Part shown: piece after piece, positions 51,042 through 61,244 of the stretch
Layout: each line of letters begins with the position of its first letter
Position numbering within the stretch: position 1 is the first letter of the stretch
Origin: Bradyrhizobium amphicarpaeae
GTDB taxonomy: Bacteria > Pseudomonadota > Alphaproteobacteria > Rhizobiales > Xanthobacteraceae
NCBI RefSeq assembly: GCF_002266435.3
Contig: NZ_CP029426.2
Location: 1,208,001 to 1,272,000 of the forward strand
Direction: 5' to 3'
Length of the DNA: 64,000 nt
Program-made: the position numbers and the translations under genes
The notes under the pieces: model-generated
Told to the model about the DNA's origin: nothing
The model's input: the letters and a program-made list of their open reading frames with translations, nothing else
Databases searched by the model: none

Positions 51042-52256
51042 ATGATCGACTGCGTCGAGAACCGCCTCCTCACCTCGCGTCGTAGCCTGCTGCTCGGCGG
51101 CGCCTCGTTTGCAGCCTGGGCTTATTTGCCGAAGTTCGCACGTGCCGCCGATGGGCGCGATCCCCGGCTGATCGTGGTGATCCTGCGCGGCGCGCTCGAC
51201 GGTCTCTCGACCGTCGCGCCGATCGGCGATCCCGACTATGCCGGCCTGCACGGCTCGATCGCGCTCGCCGCGGATGGAGCGCATCCCGCGATCATGCTGG
51301 ATTCCTTCTTTGCGCTGCATCCGGCGATGCCGGAATTGGCGCGCATGTATCGCGACAAGCATGCCGCGGTGGTTCACGCGGTGGCGACGCCCTATCGCGA
51401 CCGCTCGCATTTCGACGGCCAGGATGTGCTCGAAAGCGGGTATGCCGGGCCGGGCCGCGTGCAGTCCGGCTGGCTCAATCGCGCGCTGGAAGCGCTGCCG
51501 CGCGGCGAGCGGGTATCGAGCGCTCTCGCGGTCGGGCCCACCACGCCGCTGGTGCTGCGCGGCAACGCGCCGACCGTCGGCTGGGCCCCTGTGGCGCTGC
51601 CGCAAGCCGATGATGACACCGCGATGCGCCTCGTCGATCTCTACCGTCATCGCGATCCCGCGCTGGCGATCGCCTTGTCGCAAGGCCTCCAGTTCGACAA
51701 GGCCGCTGTTGGCGACGACATGAAGCCGAAGGCCGGCAATCAGGTTGCGCAGATGCGCCAGGTCGCGCGCGGCGCGGCCAAGCTGATGGCGTCCGACGAC
51801 GGCCCGCGCATCGCCGCGCTCGCCTTCGACGGCTGGGACACGCATGCCAACGAAGGTGGACCGGTCGGGCGTCTCGCCTTCCTGCTCGGCGGTCTCGACG
51901 GTGCACTCGCCGAATTCGAAAGCGGCCTGGGCGAGCGCTGGCGCGACACCGTCGTCGTCGTCGCCACCGAATTCGGCCGCACTGCGCGCATCAATGGCAC
52001 CGACGGCACCGATCACGGCACCGGCACGATCGCGCTGCTCGCCGGCGGCGCCGTGAAAGGCGGCCGCGTCATCTCCGACTGGCCGGGCCTCAAGCTGGCC
52101 AACCTCCATGAGGGGCGTGACCTCAAGCCGACCACCGATCTGCGCTCGGTGATCAAGGGCGTGCTGCAAGGACAGTTTGGCCTGTCCGATCGTGTGCTGG
52201 CGGAGACGGTGTTTCCGGATAGTGTCACAGCGAAGCCGATGCAGGGGCTTGTGTAA
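51042..52256 (+). CDS. DUF1501 protein with Tat signal
   Basis: The 404-residue protein has a twin-arginine signal (TSRRSLLLGGASFAAW), so it should be exported folded. The body shows the sulfatase/alkaline-phosphatase-like DUF1501 fold (FDGWDTHANEGGPVGRL, VVVATEFGRTARING, DHGTGTIALLAGG). Triple ATG at 51036, 51039 and 51042 follows AGGAG (51031-51035). The third is chosen because it gives six-base spacing; the first overlaps the DUF1800 stop as ATGA. The DUF1800/DUF1501 pair is a single transcription unit. Confidence 0.93.
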   Translation: MIDCVENRLLTSRRSLLLGGASFAAWAYLPKFARAADGRDPRLIVVILRGALDGLSTVAPIGDPDYAGLHGSIALAADGAHPAIMLDSFFALHPAMPELARMYRDKHAAVVHAVATPYRDRSHFDGQDVLESGYAGPGRVQSGWLNRALEALPRGERVSSALAVGPTTPLVLRGNAPTVGWAPVALPQADDDTAMRLVDLYRHRDPALAIALSQGLQFDKAAVGDDMKPKAGNQVAQMRQVARGAAKLMASDDGPRIAALAFDGWDTHANEGGPVGRLAFLLGGLDGALAEFESGLGERWRDTVVVVATEFGRTARINGTDGTDHGTGTIALLAGGAVKGGRVISDWPGLKLANLHEGRDLKPTTDLRSVIKGVLQGQFGLSDRVLAETVFPDSVTAKPMQGLV

Positions 52257-52258
52257 TT

Positions 52259-52302
52259 CGTCATTCCGGGGCCCGCGCCTTGCGGCGCGTCCCGGAATGA
52301 CG
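52259..52302. repeat. Palindromic repeat, CGTCATTCCGGGG family (short copy)
   Basis: CGTCATTCCGGG and CCCGGAATGACG are perfect 12-base arms with GCCCGCGCCTTGCGGCGCGT between. It lies directly after the DUF1501 stop codon. Confidence 0.9.
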
Positions 52303-52336
52303 ACATGATGATGCGAGCATCAGGAGAAACCGCCCC

Positions 52337-52651
52337 ATGTACATCGCCATGAACCGCTTCCGTGTCACCAAGGGCTCCGAGGCCGCTTTCGAGCAGGTTT
52401 GGCTCGGCCGCGACACGCATCTGGACAAGGTGCCGGGCTTCGTCGAATTCCATCTGCTGCGCGGACCGGAAGCCGAGGACCACACGCTCTATGCCTCGCA
52501 CACGGTGTGGGCGAACTACGCCGCATTCGAGGCCTGGACCAAGTCCGAGGCGTTTCGCGCGGCGCATGCGCGGGCGGGCGACACCAAGCCCACCTATCTC
52601 GGCCATCCCCAGTTCGAAGGCTTCGAGGTGATACAGACCGTGGCGAAGTAG
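52337..52651 (+). CDS. Heme-degrading monooxygenase-like protein (IsdG/HmuD type)
   Basis: The 104-residue ferredoxin-like-fold protein has asparagine at 6 (MYIAMNRF), tryptophan at 67 (EAWTKS) and histidine at 77 (AAHA), at the spacing of the N7/W67/H77 catalytic triad of IsdG-type heme oxygenases. Bradyrhizobium has two such enzymes, HmuQ and HmuD; this could be HmuD, as no hmu transport genes are nearby. That identity is inference. AGGAGA lies nine bases before the ATG. Confidence 0.87.
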   Translation: MYIAMNRFRVTKGSEAAFEQVWLGRDTHLDKVPGFVEFHLLRGPEAEDHTLYASHTVWANYAAFEAWTKSEAFRAAHARAGDTKPTYLGHPQFEGFEVIQTVAK

Positions 52652-52667
52652 CGCCGCGCCGTGAAAA

Positions 52668-53609
52668 TCAGCCCAGCGTGATCTTGTCGATCTCAGCCAT
52701 CTCCTCGGCACGGAGCTTCCAGGCGATCGCCTTGACGTTCTGCTCGATCTGCTCGACGCGGGTGGCGCCGGCGATCACGCTGGATACCTGCGGGCGGGCG
52801 GCGAGCCAGGAGAAGGCGAGCTCGAGCATGCTGTGGCCGCGCGCCGTGGCGAAAGCCTGCAGCTTCTCGACCATGTCCTCGTTGCGCGGCGTGACGTAGC
52901 GGTCGCGCAGCCGCGGTGTCTGGCCGAAGCGGGTATCACCGGGCGCGGCCTCGCCCTTCTTGTACTTGCCGGTCAGAAGGCCGCTGGCCAGCGGGAAGAA
53001 CGGCAACAGGCCGAGCTTGTATTCCGTTGCTGCCGGCAGCAGGTCCTTCTCGATGTCGCGCACGACGAGCGAGTATTCGTCCTGGCACGACACGAAGCGG
53101 CTGACATTCATCGCGCGCGCGACGTACTCGGCCTCGGCGACGCGCCAGGCCGGAAAGTTCGAATTGCCGATGTAGCGAACCTTGCCCTGGCGGACGAGAT
53201 CGTCGAGCGCGCGCAGGCTTTCCTCGATCGGCGTCAGGGGATCGTAGTCATGCTGCTGATAGAGATCGATGTAATCGGTCTTCAGCCGCGTCAGGCTCGC
53301 CTCGACCGCCGCCATGATGTAGCGGCGCGAGGCGCCCTGCTTGGTGCCGTCTTCCGCCATGGGCTTGGCGTATTTCGTCGCCAGCACGATGTCCTTGCGG
53401 CGGTCGCCCAGCACGGTGCCGAGCACCGTCTCCGAACCGCCCATGTTCGAGTAGATGTCGGCGGTGTCGAACAAGGTGATGCCGAGGTCGAGCGCACGAT
53501 GGATCACCTTGCGCGAGGTCTCCAGATCGGTGCGCTGGCCGAAATTGTTGCAGCCGAGGCCGACCGCGGACACGCGCAGGCCGGAGGCGCCGAGATTACG
53601 AATTTCCAT
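52668..53609 (-). CDS. Aldo/keto reductase
   Basis: The 313-residue NADPH-dependent barrel has LGLGCNNFG-like opening, the catalytic tetrad visible as ITLFDTADIYS (Asp, Tyr), ATKYAK (Lys) and LYQQHDYD (His), and the cofactor end VIAGATRVEQIEQN. Substrates for this subgroup (YajO/Tas-like) are varied aldehydes. AGGATC lies just before the ATG. Confidence 0.94.
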   Translation of the reverse strand: MEIRNLGASGLRVSAVGLGCNNFGQRTDLETSRKVIHRALDLGITLFDTADIYSNMGGSETVLGTVLGDRRKDIVLATKYAKPMAEDGTKQGASRRYIMAAVEASLTRLKTDYIDLYQQHDYDPLTPIEESLRALDDLVRQGKVRYIGNSNFPAWRVAEAEYVARAMNVSRFVSCQDEYSLVVRDIEKDLLPAATEYKLGLLPFFPLASGLLTGKYKKGEAAPGDTRFGQTPRLRDRYVTPRNEDMVEKLQAFATARGHSMLELAFSWLAARPQVSSVIAGATRVEQIEQNVKAIAWKLRAEEMAEIDKITLG

Positions 53610-53705
53610 GGGAGATCCTGTCAGGTGAGCTGCGGCGCATTGTGACCAGCGCGGGCCGGGTCAGCAAGGCGCGCGCCGCGCTGCTGCCATGCCGACAGGG
53701 CGGAC

Positions 53706-53750
53706 AAAAAAATGCGGCCCCTGTCAGACGCGGCGACTGACGGGGACCGC
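53706..53750 (-). terminator. Rho-independent terminator on the minus strand
   Basis: On the minus strand GCGGTCCCCGTCAG pairs with CTGACAGGGGCCGC (one bulge), a 13-pair stem with a 9-base loop, followed by A then seven T. It lies 110 bases beyond the GNAT gene's stop and could end that transcript or a small RNA in the gap. Confidence 0.85.
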
Positions 53751-53859
53751 TTGGGGCGCTTGATCGGTGACGGGGGGCCTGATCAGACGCAGCTGCAGCA
53801 TAGTCCCGCTATGTTACGCGCGGGTGACAGGCGGAGTTATCCACAGGTGCGCGCGGGGG

Positions 53860-54315
53860 TCAGAACAGCTTGCGATAGACGATGAAGCCGGAACGCTCCG
53901 CGACCTTGTCGTACAGGCGTTGCGCCGTGACATTGGTCTCGTGCGTCTGCCAATAGACCCGCGGCGATCCTGCCAGTTTCGCCTGCTCATACACGCCGTG
54001 AATCAACGCCGCGCCGACGCCCTGGCCGCGCGCTCCCTCTGAGGTGAACAGGTCCTGCAGATAGCATGACGGCTCGATCGCCGTGGTGCTGCGATGAAAC
54101 AGGTAGTTCGTCATGCCGAGCAGCTTGCCGTCGCTCTCGGCGACCAATCCGTGCACCGGCTCGTAAGCATCGAAGAAGCGCTGCCACGTCACGCGCGTGA
54201 TCTCGGGTGCAAGCGCGGTCGGGCCGGAGCGGCCGTAGAAAGCGTTGTAGCCGTCCCACAGCGGCAGCCATTGATCATAGTCCTGCCTGGTGACGGCGCG
54301 AATGGTGAGCGACAT
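53860..54315 (-). CDS. GNAT family N-acetyltransferase
   Basis: The 151-residue protein has the GNAT strand/loop order: RAVTRQDYDQWLPLW at the start, CYLQDLFTSEGARGQGVGAAL as the acetyl-CoA pyrophosphate loop (RGQGVG) and a C-terminal YDKVAERSGFIVYRK. Substrate unknown. A terminator lies downstream. It converges with no gene; the 53610-53859 gap holds the terminator and perhaps a small RNA. Confidence 0.92.
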   Translation of the reverse strand: MSLTIRAVTRQDYDQWLPLWDGYNAFYGRSGPTALAPEITRVTWQRFFDAYEPVHGLVAESDGKLLGMTNYLFHRSTTAIEPSCYLQDLFTSEGARGQGVGAALIHGVYEQAKLAGSPRVYWQTHETNVTAQRLYDKVAERSGFIVYRKLF

Positions 54316-54386
54316 GTGGATTTCCTGCGATCGATGGGACGTCCTTCATACGTGAAGACGGGCGTGCCGATCAATCGCAAGTCGCA

Positions 54387-55199
54387 TCACTCCGCGACCC
54401 GCAGGTACCGGATCAGCCTCCGGCCGGCGGGATCGCGCAGCGAGCGGTAGTAGTCGGCGCGTGAGGGCGCGTCGGTGTGGCGCACGAGGTCGGTCACCGG
54501 CGTGGTGCTGAGCATCCGTCCGCCGTCGGGCAGGGCGGTGCAGACGAAGCGCAGCACCTCGCCGTTGCGCAAGGCGATGTTGATCGGCGTGGCATCGCCG
54601 CTCCGCACCGTCTCCATCCGCTGCGCGATGAAGGTGCCGAGCTCGTCTTCGGGCAGCTCGAACGCGCCGGTGTCGCGGCCGTGATACATCAGCGCGATGA
54701 AGGGCGGCTTGCCGTCGGCGATCTCGTCCGGCACCGCGAAATAGTCGCGGAACGCGCGGTTGATGAACTCGGCCCGCGTCTCGACATCGAGCAGCACGAT
54801 GCCGATATCGACCTGGTCGAGCGCGGCCGACAGCCGTGCCGCGATGGCGTGGCTCCGGCGCTCGGCTGCGACCGTACCGAGCAGCCGCTCGCGCATCAGG
54901 CCAGTGATGCCGGCGGTGCCCGCAGCCGTGATCGCCAGGAAGCCGAGCGGGATCAGATCGGCGCTAGTCAAGCCGAAACCGCCGTGGCGGCCGAGGAGGA
55001 GCAGCGCCGCACCGATCACCGCGATGGCCATGCTGGTGATGGCGGAGGCGAGACCCGACAATGCGCCGGCGAGCGCCACGATGCCAACGAGCAGCGGTGC
55101 GGGCGAGGCTGTGGGGATCAAGCGATCGAGAGCCATCGTCAGCAGCAGGGTCGCTGCCGTCAGCACTGGACCGTAGATCGCACGCCATCCGAACCGCAT
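54387..55199 (-). CDS. Membrane PAS-domain protein
   Basis: The 270-residue protein has three or four TM helices in residues 5-115 (ALDRLIPTASPAPLLVGIVA, SAITSMAIAVIGAALLLLG), a short linker and a PAS domain at about 125-235 (ALDQVDIGIVLLDVETRAEFINRAF). No kinase, GGDEF or EAL domain follows, so it may be a stand-alone sensor or partner. Two very short membrane genes lie upstream on the same strand. Signal is unknown. Confidence 0.85.
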   Translation of the reverse strand: MRFGWRAIYGPVLTAATLLLTMALDRLIPTASPAPLLVGIVALAGALSGLASAITSMAIAVIGAALLLLGRHGGFGLTSADLIPLGFLAITAAGTAGITGLMRERLLGTVAAERRSHAIAARLSAALDQVDIGIVLLDVETRAEFINRAFRDYFAVPDEIADGKPPFIALMYHGRDTGAFELPEDELGTFIAQRMETVRSGDATPINIALRNGEVLRFVCTALPDGGRMLSTTPVTDLVRHTDAPSRADYYRSLRDPAGRRLIRYLRVAE

Positions 55200-55328
55200 C
55201 GACCAGTCTCGCTCCTCCCCGAACGAGCTAAGGCGGCAACACTGACTGATCGTTCCGCCAATGCGATGCGTTTTCGCGCGGTGTGCTTAAGCTGCGCTTG
55301 CGCACAAGCGTAAGGCTTTCGGATGATT

Positions 55329-55487
55329 TTAGACCAGGTGCGTGTGCTCGAGGGGCTGCTGCAGCGAGGGAGCATTCAGCGTCGAGATTCCCGGGCCCTT
55401 GCGGGTGCCGACGAATATCAACAGCGAGGCCGCGACCAGGATGGCCGCAGTCAGGGTGATTGCAACAACTACCACAGGTGACTTCAT
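55329..55487 (-). CDS. Very short single-TM membrane protein (52 residues)
   Basis: The 52-codon frame encodes MKSPVVVVAITLTAAILVA with a TM helix to about residue 26, then a polar His/Pro-rich tail (GPGISTLNAPSLQQPLEHT). GGGACGTCG precedes the ATG. It lies between the PAS protein and another short membrane gene on the same strand. Coding is likely from the clean frame and helix, but no family is recognised. Confidence 0.6.
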   Translation of the reverse strand: MKSPVVVVAITLTAAILVAASLLIFVGTRKGPGISTLNAPSLQQPLEHTHLV

Positions 55488-55560
55488 CGACGTCCCGTCA
55501 CGATGCCGGTCGGCGCGGGTCGCTCGGCGCCTCGAAGGCTCAACCAGGATGAAACGGAAA

Positions 55561-55737
55561 TCAGACCGGCAGGCCCATCGCCATGGTCGCCTTGGTGGAG
55601 AGCACCGTCAGGGCGACGATCAGGCACAGCGAGAGCGCGGCGACGGCCAGCGAGGCCGCGACGGCGTGGATTAACCGGGAGGATGCGACGGGTGCGGGCT
55701 GGCCCTGAAAGCCTGCCGTGCCGGACGCCCGAATCAT
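55561..55737 (-). CDS. Very short single-TM membrane protein (58 residues)
   Basis: The 58-codon frame encodes MIRASGTAGFQGQPAPVAS, then a TM helix LIHAVAASLAVAALSLCLIV and a short tail (TVLSTKATMAMGLPV). AAGGA lies eight bases before the ATG, the best start signal of the four very short genes found. It is 73 bases upstream of the 52-residue gene on the same strand. Confidence 0.65.
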   Translation of the reverse strand: MIRASGTAGFQGQPAPVASSRLIHAVAASLAVAALSLCLIVALTVLSTKATMAMGLPV

Positions 55738-55892
55738 AGCCTAAATCCTTCAACGCGCGAGCGAATCACCCGCGACGTCGAACAATTTCACCGCTGCAAC
55801 AGGCAATATTGCGGCGGCTATCGCGAGGAAAATGGCGGGATTGCGGCGAACACTCCCTTTGTGCCCGCTATTCGCCCGAGCACATGGCGCGC

Positions 55893-56543
55893 TCAGGCGC
55901 CGGCGGCAACGCTGGCGGGGTCGTCGACGTCGGCCGGCCGCCAGTCCATCGACACGAAGCCTGGCGCAGCTTCCACTCGCTCGAGCCAGTCGCGGATCGC
56001 CGGGAACGCCTGGAGGTCGAAGTCGCAGCGGTCGGCGAGGTGAGTGTAGCCGTAGAGCGCGATGTCAGCGACGGTCAGTTGGCGCGCGGCGAAATAGGCG
56101 TTGGTCTTGAGATGGTTCTCCATCACCTGGAGCGCGCCATAGCCGCGCTCCATCCAGTCCTCCAGCGAATGGGTCTGGAGGTCGCGGCCGCCCTTGACCA
56201 GCGACAGCCAGAAATAGGCTGCGCCGATGTTCGGCTCGAGTGCGTGCTGCTCGAAGAACATCCATTGCAGCGCCTCGGCGCGGTCGATGCGGTTCTCCGG
56301 TGCGAGCGGCGTGCCGACGGCGACGTACCAGAGGATGGCGTTGGACTCGGCGAGAAAGCGGTCGTCGCCGACCTCGAGCAACGGCACCTGTCCCGACGGG
56401 TTCTTGGTCAGAAAGTCGGGCGTGCGGCTCTCGCCGCGCAGAATGTCCACCTCGATCGCTTCGTAAGGCAGGTTCAGCAGCGCCAGCGCAAGGCGGACCT
56501 TGTAGCTGTTGCCCGAGCGTTGCATCGAATAGAGCTTGTACAT
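55893..56543 (-). CDS. Glutathione S-transferase
   Basis: The 216-residue protein has the GST N-domain (MYKLYSMQRSGNSYKVRLAL, SGQVPLLEVGDDRFLAESNAILWY) and a helical C-domain with the YFAARQLTVADIALYGYTHL N-capping box. It resembles the bacterial beta/theta-like GSTs in the YfcG/GstB region. Substrate unknown. The start ATG is at 56543; the upstream frame is not family-like. Confidence 0.93.
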   Translation of the reverse strand: MYKLYSMQRSGNSYKVRLALALLNLPYEAIEVDILRGESRTPDFLTKNPSGQVPLLEVGDDRFLAESNAILWYVAVGTPLAPENRIDRAEALQWMFFEQHALEPNIGAAYFWLSLVKGGRDLQTHSLEDWMERGYGALQVMENHLKTNAYFAARQLTVADIALYGYTHLADRCDFDLQAFPAIRDWLERVEAAPGFVSMDWRPADVDDPASVAAGA

Positions 56544-58274
<1,731 letters not shown>

Positions 58275-58296
58275 GCGCGTCTGCAGCAATATCGCG

Positions 58297-58325
58297 AAAA
58301 GGCCCGCTCAGGCGGGCCTTTTTTA
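58297..58325 (+). terminator. Rho-independent terminator after aatA
   Basis: AAGGCCCGC and GCGGGCCTT form a nine-pair stem with a four-base TCAG loop, followed by six T residues (58319-58324). It ends the aatA transcript. Confidence 0.95.
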
Positions 58326-58433
58326 TTGCATCACGAAATCTGGCACGGGGATTACTCTTGTGGCATAGAACTCCCGCGCGGCTTGCATCGTCCCTTCCAA
58401 CGCTCGCCTCATATTCATTGCCGGAGATATTTC

Positions 58434-58913
58434 ATGCGCCGTCCACTCCTTCTCGCCGGGCTTGCCGTAGCCAGCCTCGTTGCCTCCGTTGCGGGTGCCA
58501 GCGCGCAGTCGCGGATGGTGAAGGTCGGCGTGCTCGAATGCCGCGGCGGTGCCAGCGTAGGCTTCATCGTGGGCTCGGTGACCCATCTCGGCTGCGTGCT
58601 GCGCGCCGACGGTCTGCCGGAAGACCGCTACGTCGCGACGATCCGCAAAGTGGGGCTCGACATCGGCATCACCCAGGAGACGGCGCTCGCGTGGGGTGTG
58701 TTCGCCCCGGTGAATCGGCTAGGGCCCGGCGACCTCGCCGGCAATTACGCTGGCGCGCAGGGCAGCGCCTCGGTTGGCGTCGGCCTCGGCGGCAACGTGC
58801 TGGTCGGCGGCTCCAACAATTCGATCGCGCTCCAGCCCCTCAGCGTGCAGGGCCAGGTCGGCCTCAACGTGGCCGCCGGCCTCGAAAGCCTGGAACTACG
58901 TCCGGGCCGTTAA
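58434..58913 (+). CDS. DUF992 exported protein
   Basis: The 159-residue protein has a signal peptide (LLLAGLAVASLVASVAGASA) and the DUF992 signature: VGVLECRGGASVGFIVGSVT, DRYVATIRKVGLDIG, GDLAGNYAGAQGSASVGVG and GGSNNSIALQPLSVQGQVG. The Gly-rich repeats suggest a beta-helix or outer-membrane link. Function unknown; the family is common in Rhizobiales. GGAGATATTTC precedes the ATG. Confidence 0.92.
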   Translation: MRRPLLLAGLAVASLVASVAGASAQSRMVKVGVLECRGGASVGFIVGSVTHLGCVLRADGLPEDRYVATIRKVGLDIGITQETALAWGVFAPVNRLGPGDLAGNYAGAQGSASVGVGLGGNVLVGGSNNSIALQPLSVQGQVGLNVAAGLESLELRPGR

Positions 58914-59114
58914 CGATTTGCGAGCTGGGCGCTTTCAATCTCTCCCACGAGGAGAGGTGGAACACCGCATTTGCGATCATGGAATTATAAGACTTGATCT
59001 AACTGACGACGCACCGCAGCGACGTTTGACGCTTGCCAAATCTCGGGGACGGGCAGAGCATCTGCGCTTGCCGACCCAATCATGGGCCGAGCTCCACACC
59101 AAGGAGGCGGCGAA

Positions 59115-61163
59115 ATGGGACAAGACGTCAGAAGTCCCCGAGGTCCACGGTGCATTGCGCTGGTGGGCCCTTTCCAAAGCGGTAAAACCACCCTTCTCGA
59201 AGCAATACTGGCGCGAACGGGCGCAATCCCGCGCGCCGGCAGCGTCGATGCCGGAACCTCCGTCGGCGACGCCACGCCCGAGGCCCGTCATCACAAGATG
59301 AGCGTCGGCCTGACTGCCGCCACCACGAGTTTCATGGGCGACAGCTACACCTTCCTCGATTGTCCCGGTTCCGTCGAGTTTGCGCACGACATGCGCGCCG
59401 CGCTGCCTGCGGTCGATGCCGCCATCGTGGTCTGCGAGGCCGACGAGAAGAAGCTGCCGCAGCTCCAGATCATCCTGCGCGAGCTGGAAGAGCTCAAGAT
59501 CCCGCGTTTTCTGTTCCTCAACAAGATCGACCGCGCCAACAAGCGCATCCGCGAAACGCTCGCAACGCTGCAGCCCGCCTCCCGCGTGCCGCTGGTGCTG
59601 CGCCAGATCCCGATCTGGAAGGACGAGCTGATCGAGGGTTTCGTGGATCTCGCGCTGGAACGCGCCTTCGTCTATCGCGAGCACAAGGCCTCCGAAGTGG
59701 TCGCGCTCGAAGGCGGCGATCTCGATCGCGAGAAGGAAGCCCGCTTCTCGATGCTGGAGAAGCTCGCCGATCACGACGACTCGCTGATGGAGCAATTGCT
59801 CGAGGACATCCAGCCGCCGCGTGATGCAGTGTTCGACGATCTCGCCCGCGAACTGCGCGAAGGCCTGATCTGTCCCGTGCTGCTGGGCGCTGCCGCGCGC
59901 GAAAATGGCGTGCTGCGTTTGATGAAGGCTTTGCGCCACGAGGCGCCGGGAATAACGGAGACCGCAAGACGTCTCGGCGTTGCCGAGACCCGGGACGCGC
60001 TCGGCTTCGTGTTCAAGACGCTGCATTCGCAGCATGGCGGCAAACTGTCATTGACGCGGCTGCTCGCCGGCCATCTCGACGACGGCGCAACGCTGCAATC
60101 CGCTTCCGGAGGAGCAGGCCGCGTCTCCGGCATCCTCGCCGTCAACGGCGCCTACGACACCAAGCGTGCCGCAGCCGAAGCCGGCGACACGGTGGCGCTC
60201 GCCAAGCTCGATCCGATCAAGACCGGCGACACGGTCTCGAGCGGCAAGACTCCGCCTGCGGCGCTCGCGGTCGCGGAGCCGACACCGCCGGTGCTTGCGA
60301 TCTCGGTCGCGGCCACCGATCGCAAGGACGACGTCAAGCTCGGCCAGGCGCTGACGCGGCTGCACGAGGAGGATCCCTCGCTGGTCATCGTGATGAACGC
60401 CCAGACTCACGACACCGTGCTGTGGGGGCAGGGCGAAATGCATCTGCGTGTCGCCGGCGAGCGGCTGCGCGACCGCTTCGGCGTCAAGATCACCTCGCAT
60501 CCACCCGCCATCGGCTATCAGGAGACCATCCGCAAGCCGATCGTCCAGCGTGGCCGCCACAAGAAGCAGTCCGGCGGCCACGGCCAATTCGGCGACGTCG
60601 TGCTCGACATCAGGCCGTTGCCGCGCGGCGAGGGCTTCAAGTTCGCCGAGAAGGTCGTTGGTGGCGCCGTGCCGCGCAACTACATCGGCGCGGTGGAAGA
60701 AGGCGTCGTCGACGGATTGACGCGCGGTCCGCTCGGTTTCCCCGTCACCGATTTGCAGGTGACGCTGACCGACGGCTCCTATCACAGCGTCGACTCGTCC
60801 GATCTTGCCTTCCGCACGGCGGCGCGGATCGGACTGAACGAAGGCCTGCCGCAGTGCCAGTCGGTGCTGCTGGAGCCGATCCACGTGGTCGAGATCGTCT
60901 GCCCGACCGAGGCCACCGCCAAGATCAACGCGATCCTGTCGGCGCGGCGCGGCCAGATCCTCGGCTTCGACACCCGCGACGGCTGGGGCGGCTGGGACTG
61001 CGTCCGAGCCATGATGCCGGAAGCCGAGATCGGCGAGCTGATCGTGGAGCTGCGCTCGGCCACCGCCGGTGCCGGCAGCTTCACCCGCACGTTCGACCAC
61101 ATGGCCGAAGTCACCGGCCGCGCCGCCGACCAGATCATCGCCGCGCATCAGCACGCGGCGTAG
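59115..61163 (+). CDS. EF-G-like GTPase (EF-G2 type) lacking the switch-II histidine
   Basis: The 682-residue protein has the EF-G domain order but altered G motifs: P-loop GPFQSGKTT, G3 DCPGSVEF where canonical EF-G has DTPGHVDF, and G4 NKIDR. The catalytic histidine of switch II is thus serine, and the switch-I RGITI motif is absent. Later domains keep EF-G features (GQGEMHLRVAGERL, GFPVTDLQVTLTDGSYHSVDSS). It is a paralogue, not the main translocase; its role is unknown and may be non-hydrolysing or regulatory. AAGGAGG lies seven bases before the ATG. Confidence 0.93.
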   Translation: MGQDVRSPRGPRCIALVGPFQSGKTTLLEAILARTGAIPRAGSVDAGTSVGDATPEARHHKMSVGLTAATTSFMGDSYTFLDCPGSVEFAHDMRAALPAVDAAIVVCEADEKKLPQLQIILRELEELKIPRFLFLNKIDRANKRIRETLATLQPASRVPLVLRQIPIWKDELIEGFVDLALERAFVYREHKASEVVALEGGDLDREKEARFSMLEKLADHDDSLMEQLLEDIQPPRDAVFDDLARELREGLICPVLLGAAARENGVLRLMKALRHEAPGITETARRLGVAETRDALGFVFKTLHSQHGGKLSLTRLLAGHLDDGATLQSASGGAGRVSGILAVNGAYDTKRAAAEAGDTVALAKLDPIKTGDTVSSGKTPPAALAVAEPTPPVLAISVAATDRKDDVKLGQALTRLHEEDPSLVIVMNAQTHDTVLWGQGEMHLRVAGERLRDRFGVKITSHPPAIGYQETIRKPIVQRGRHKKQSGGHGQFGDVVLDIRPLPRGEGFKFAEKVVGGAVPRNYIGAVEEGVVDGLTRGPLGFPVTDLQVTLTDGSYHSVDSSDLAFRTAARIGLNEGLPQCQSVLLEPIHVVEIVCPTEATAKINAILSARRGQILGFDTRDGWGGWDCVRAMMPEAEIGELIVELRSATAGAGSFTRTFDHMAEVTGRAADQIIAAHQHAA

Positions 61164-61190
61164 GTAGGCTGCGAGCGATAACGCACAACT

Positions 61191-61237
61191 CTCTCACCCT
61201 CTCCCGTCCTTACTGGGAGAGGGCTGGGGTGAAGGCG
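61191..61237. repeat. Short CTCTCCC / GGGAGAGG repeat
   Basis: TCACCCTCTCCCGTCC and CTGGGAGAGGGCTGGGGTGA are imperfect inverted arms with TTA between. It directly precedes the nested repeat at 61245. Confidence 0.7.
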
Positions 61238-61244
61238 CTGACGT

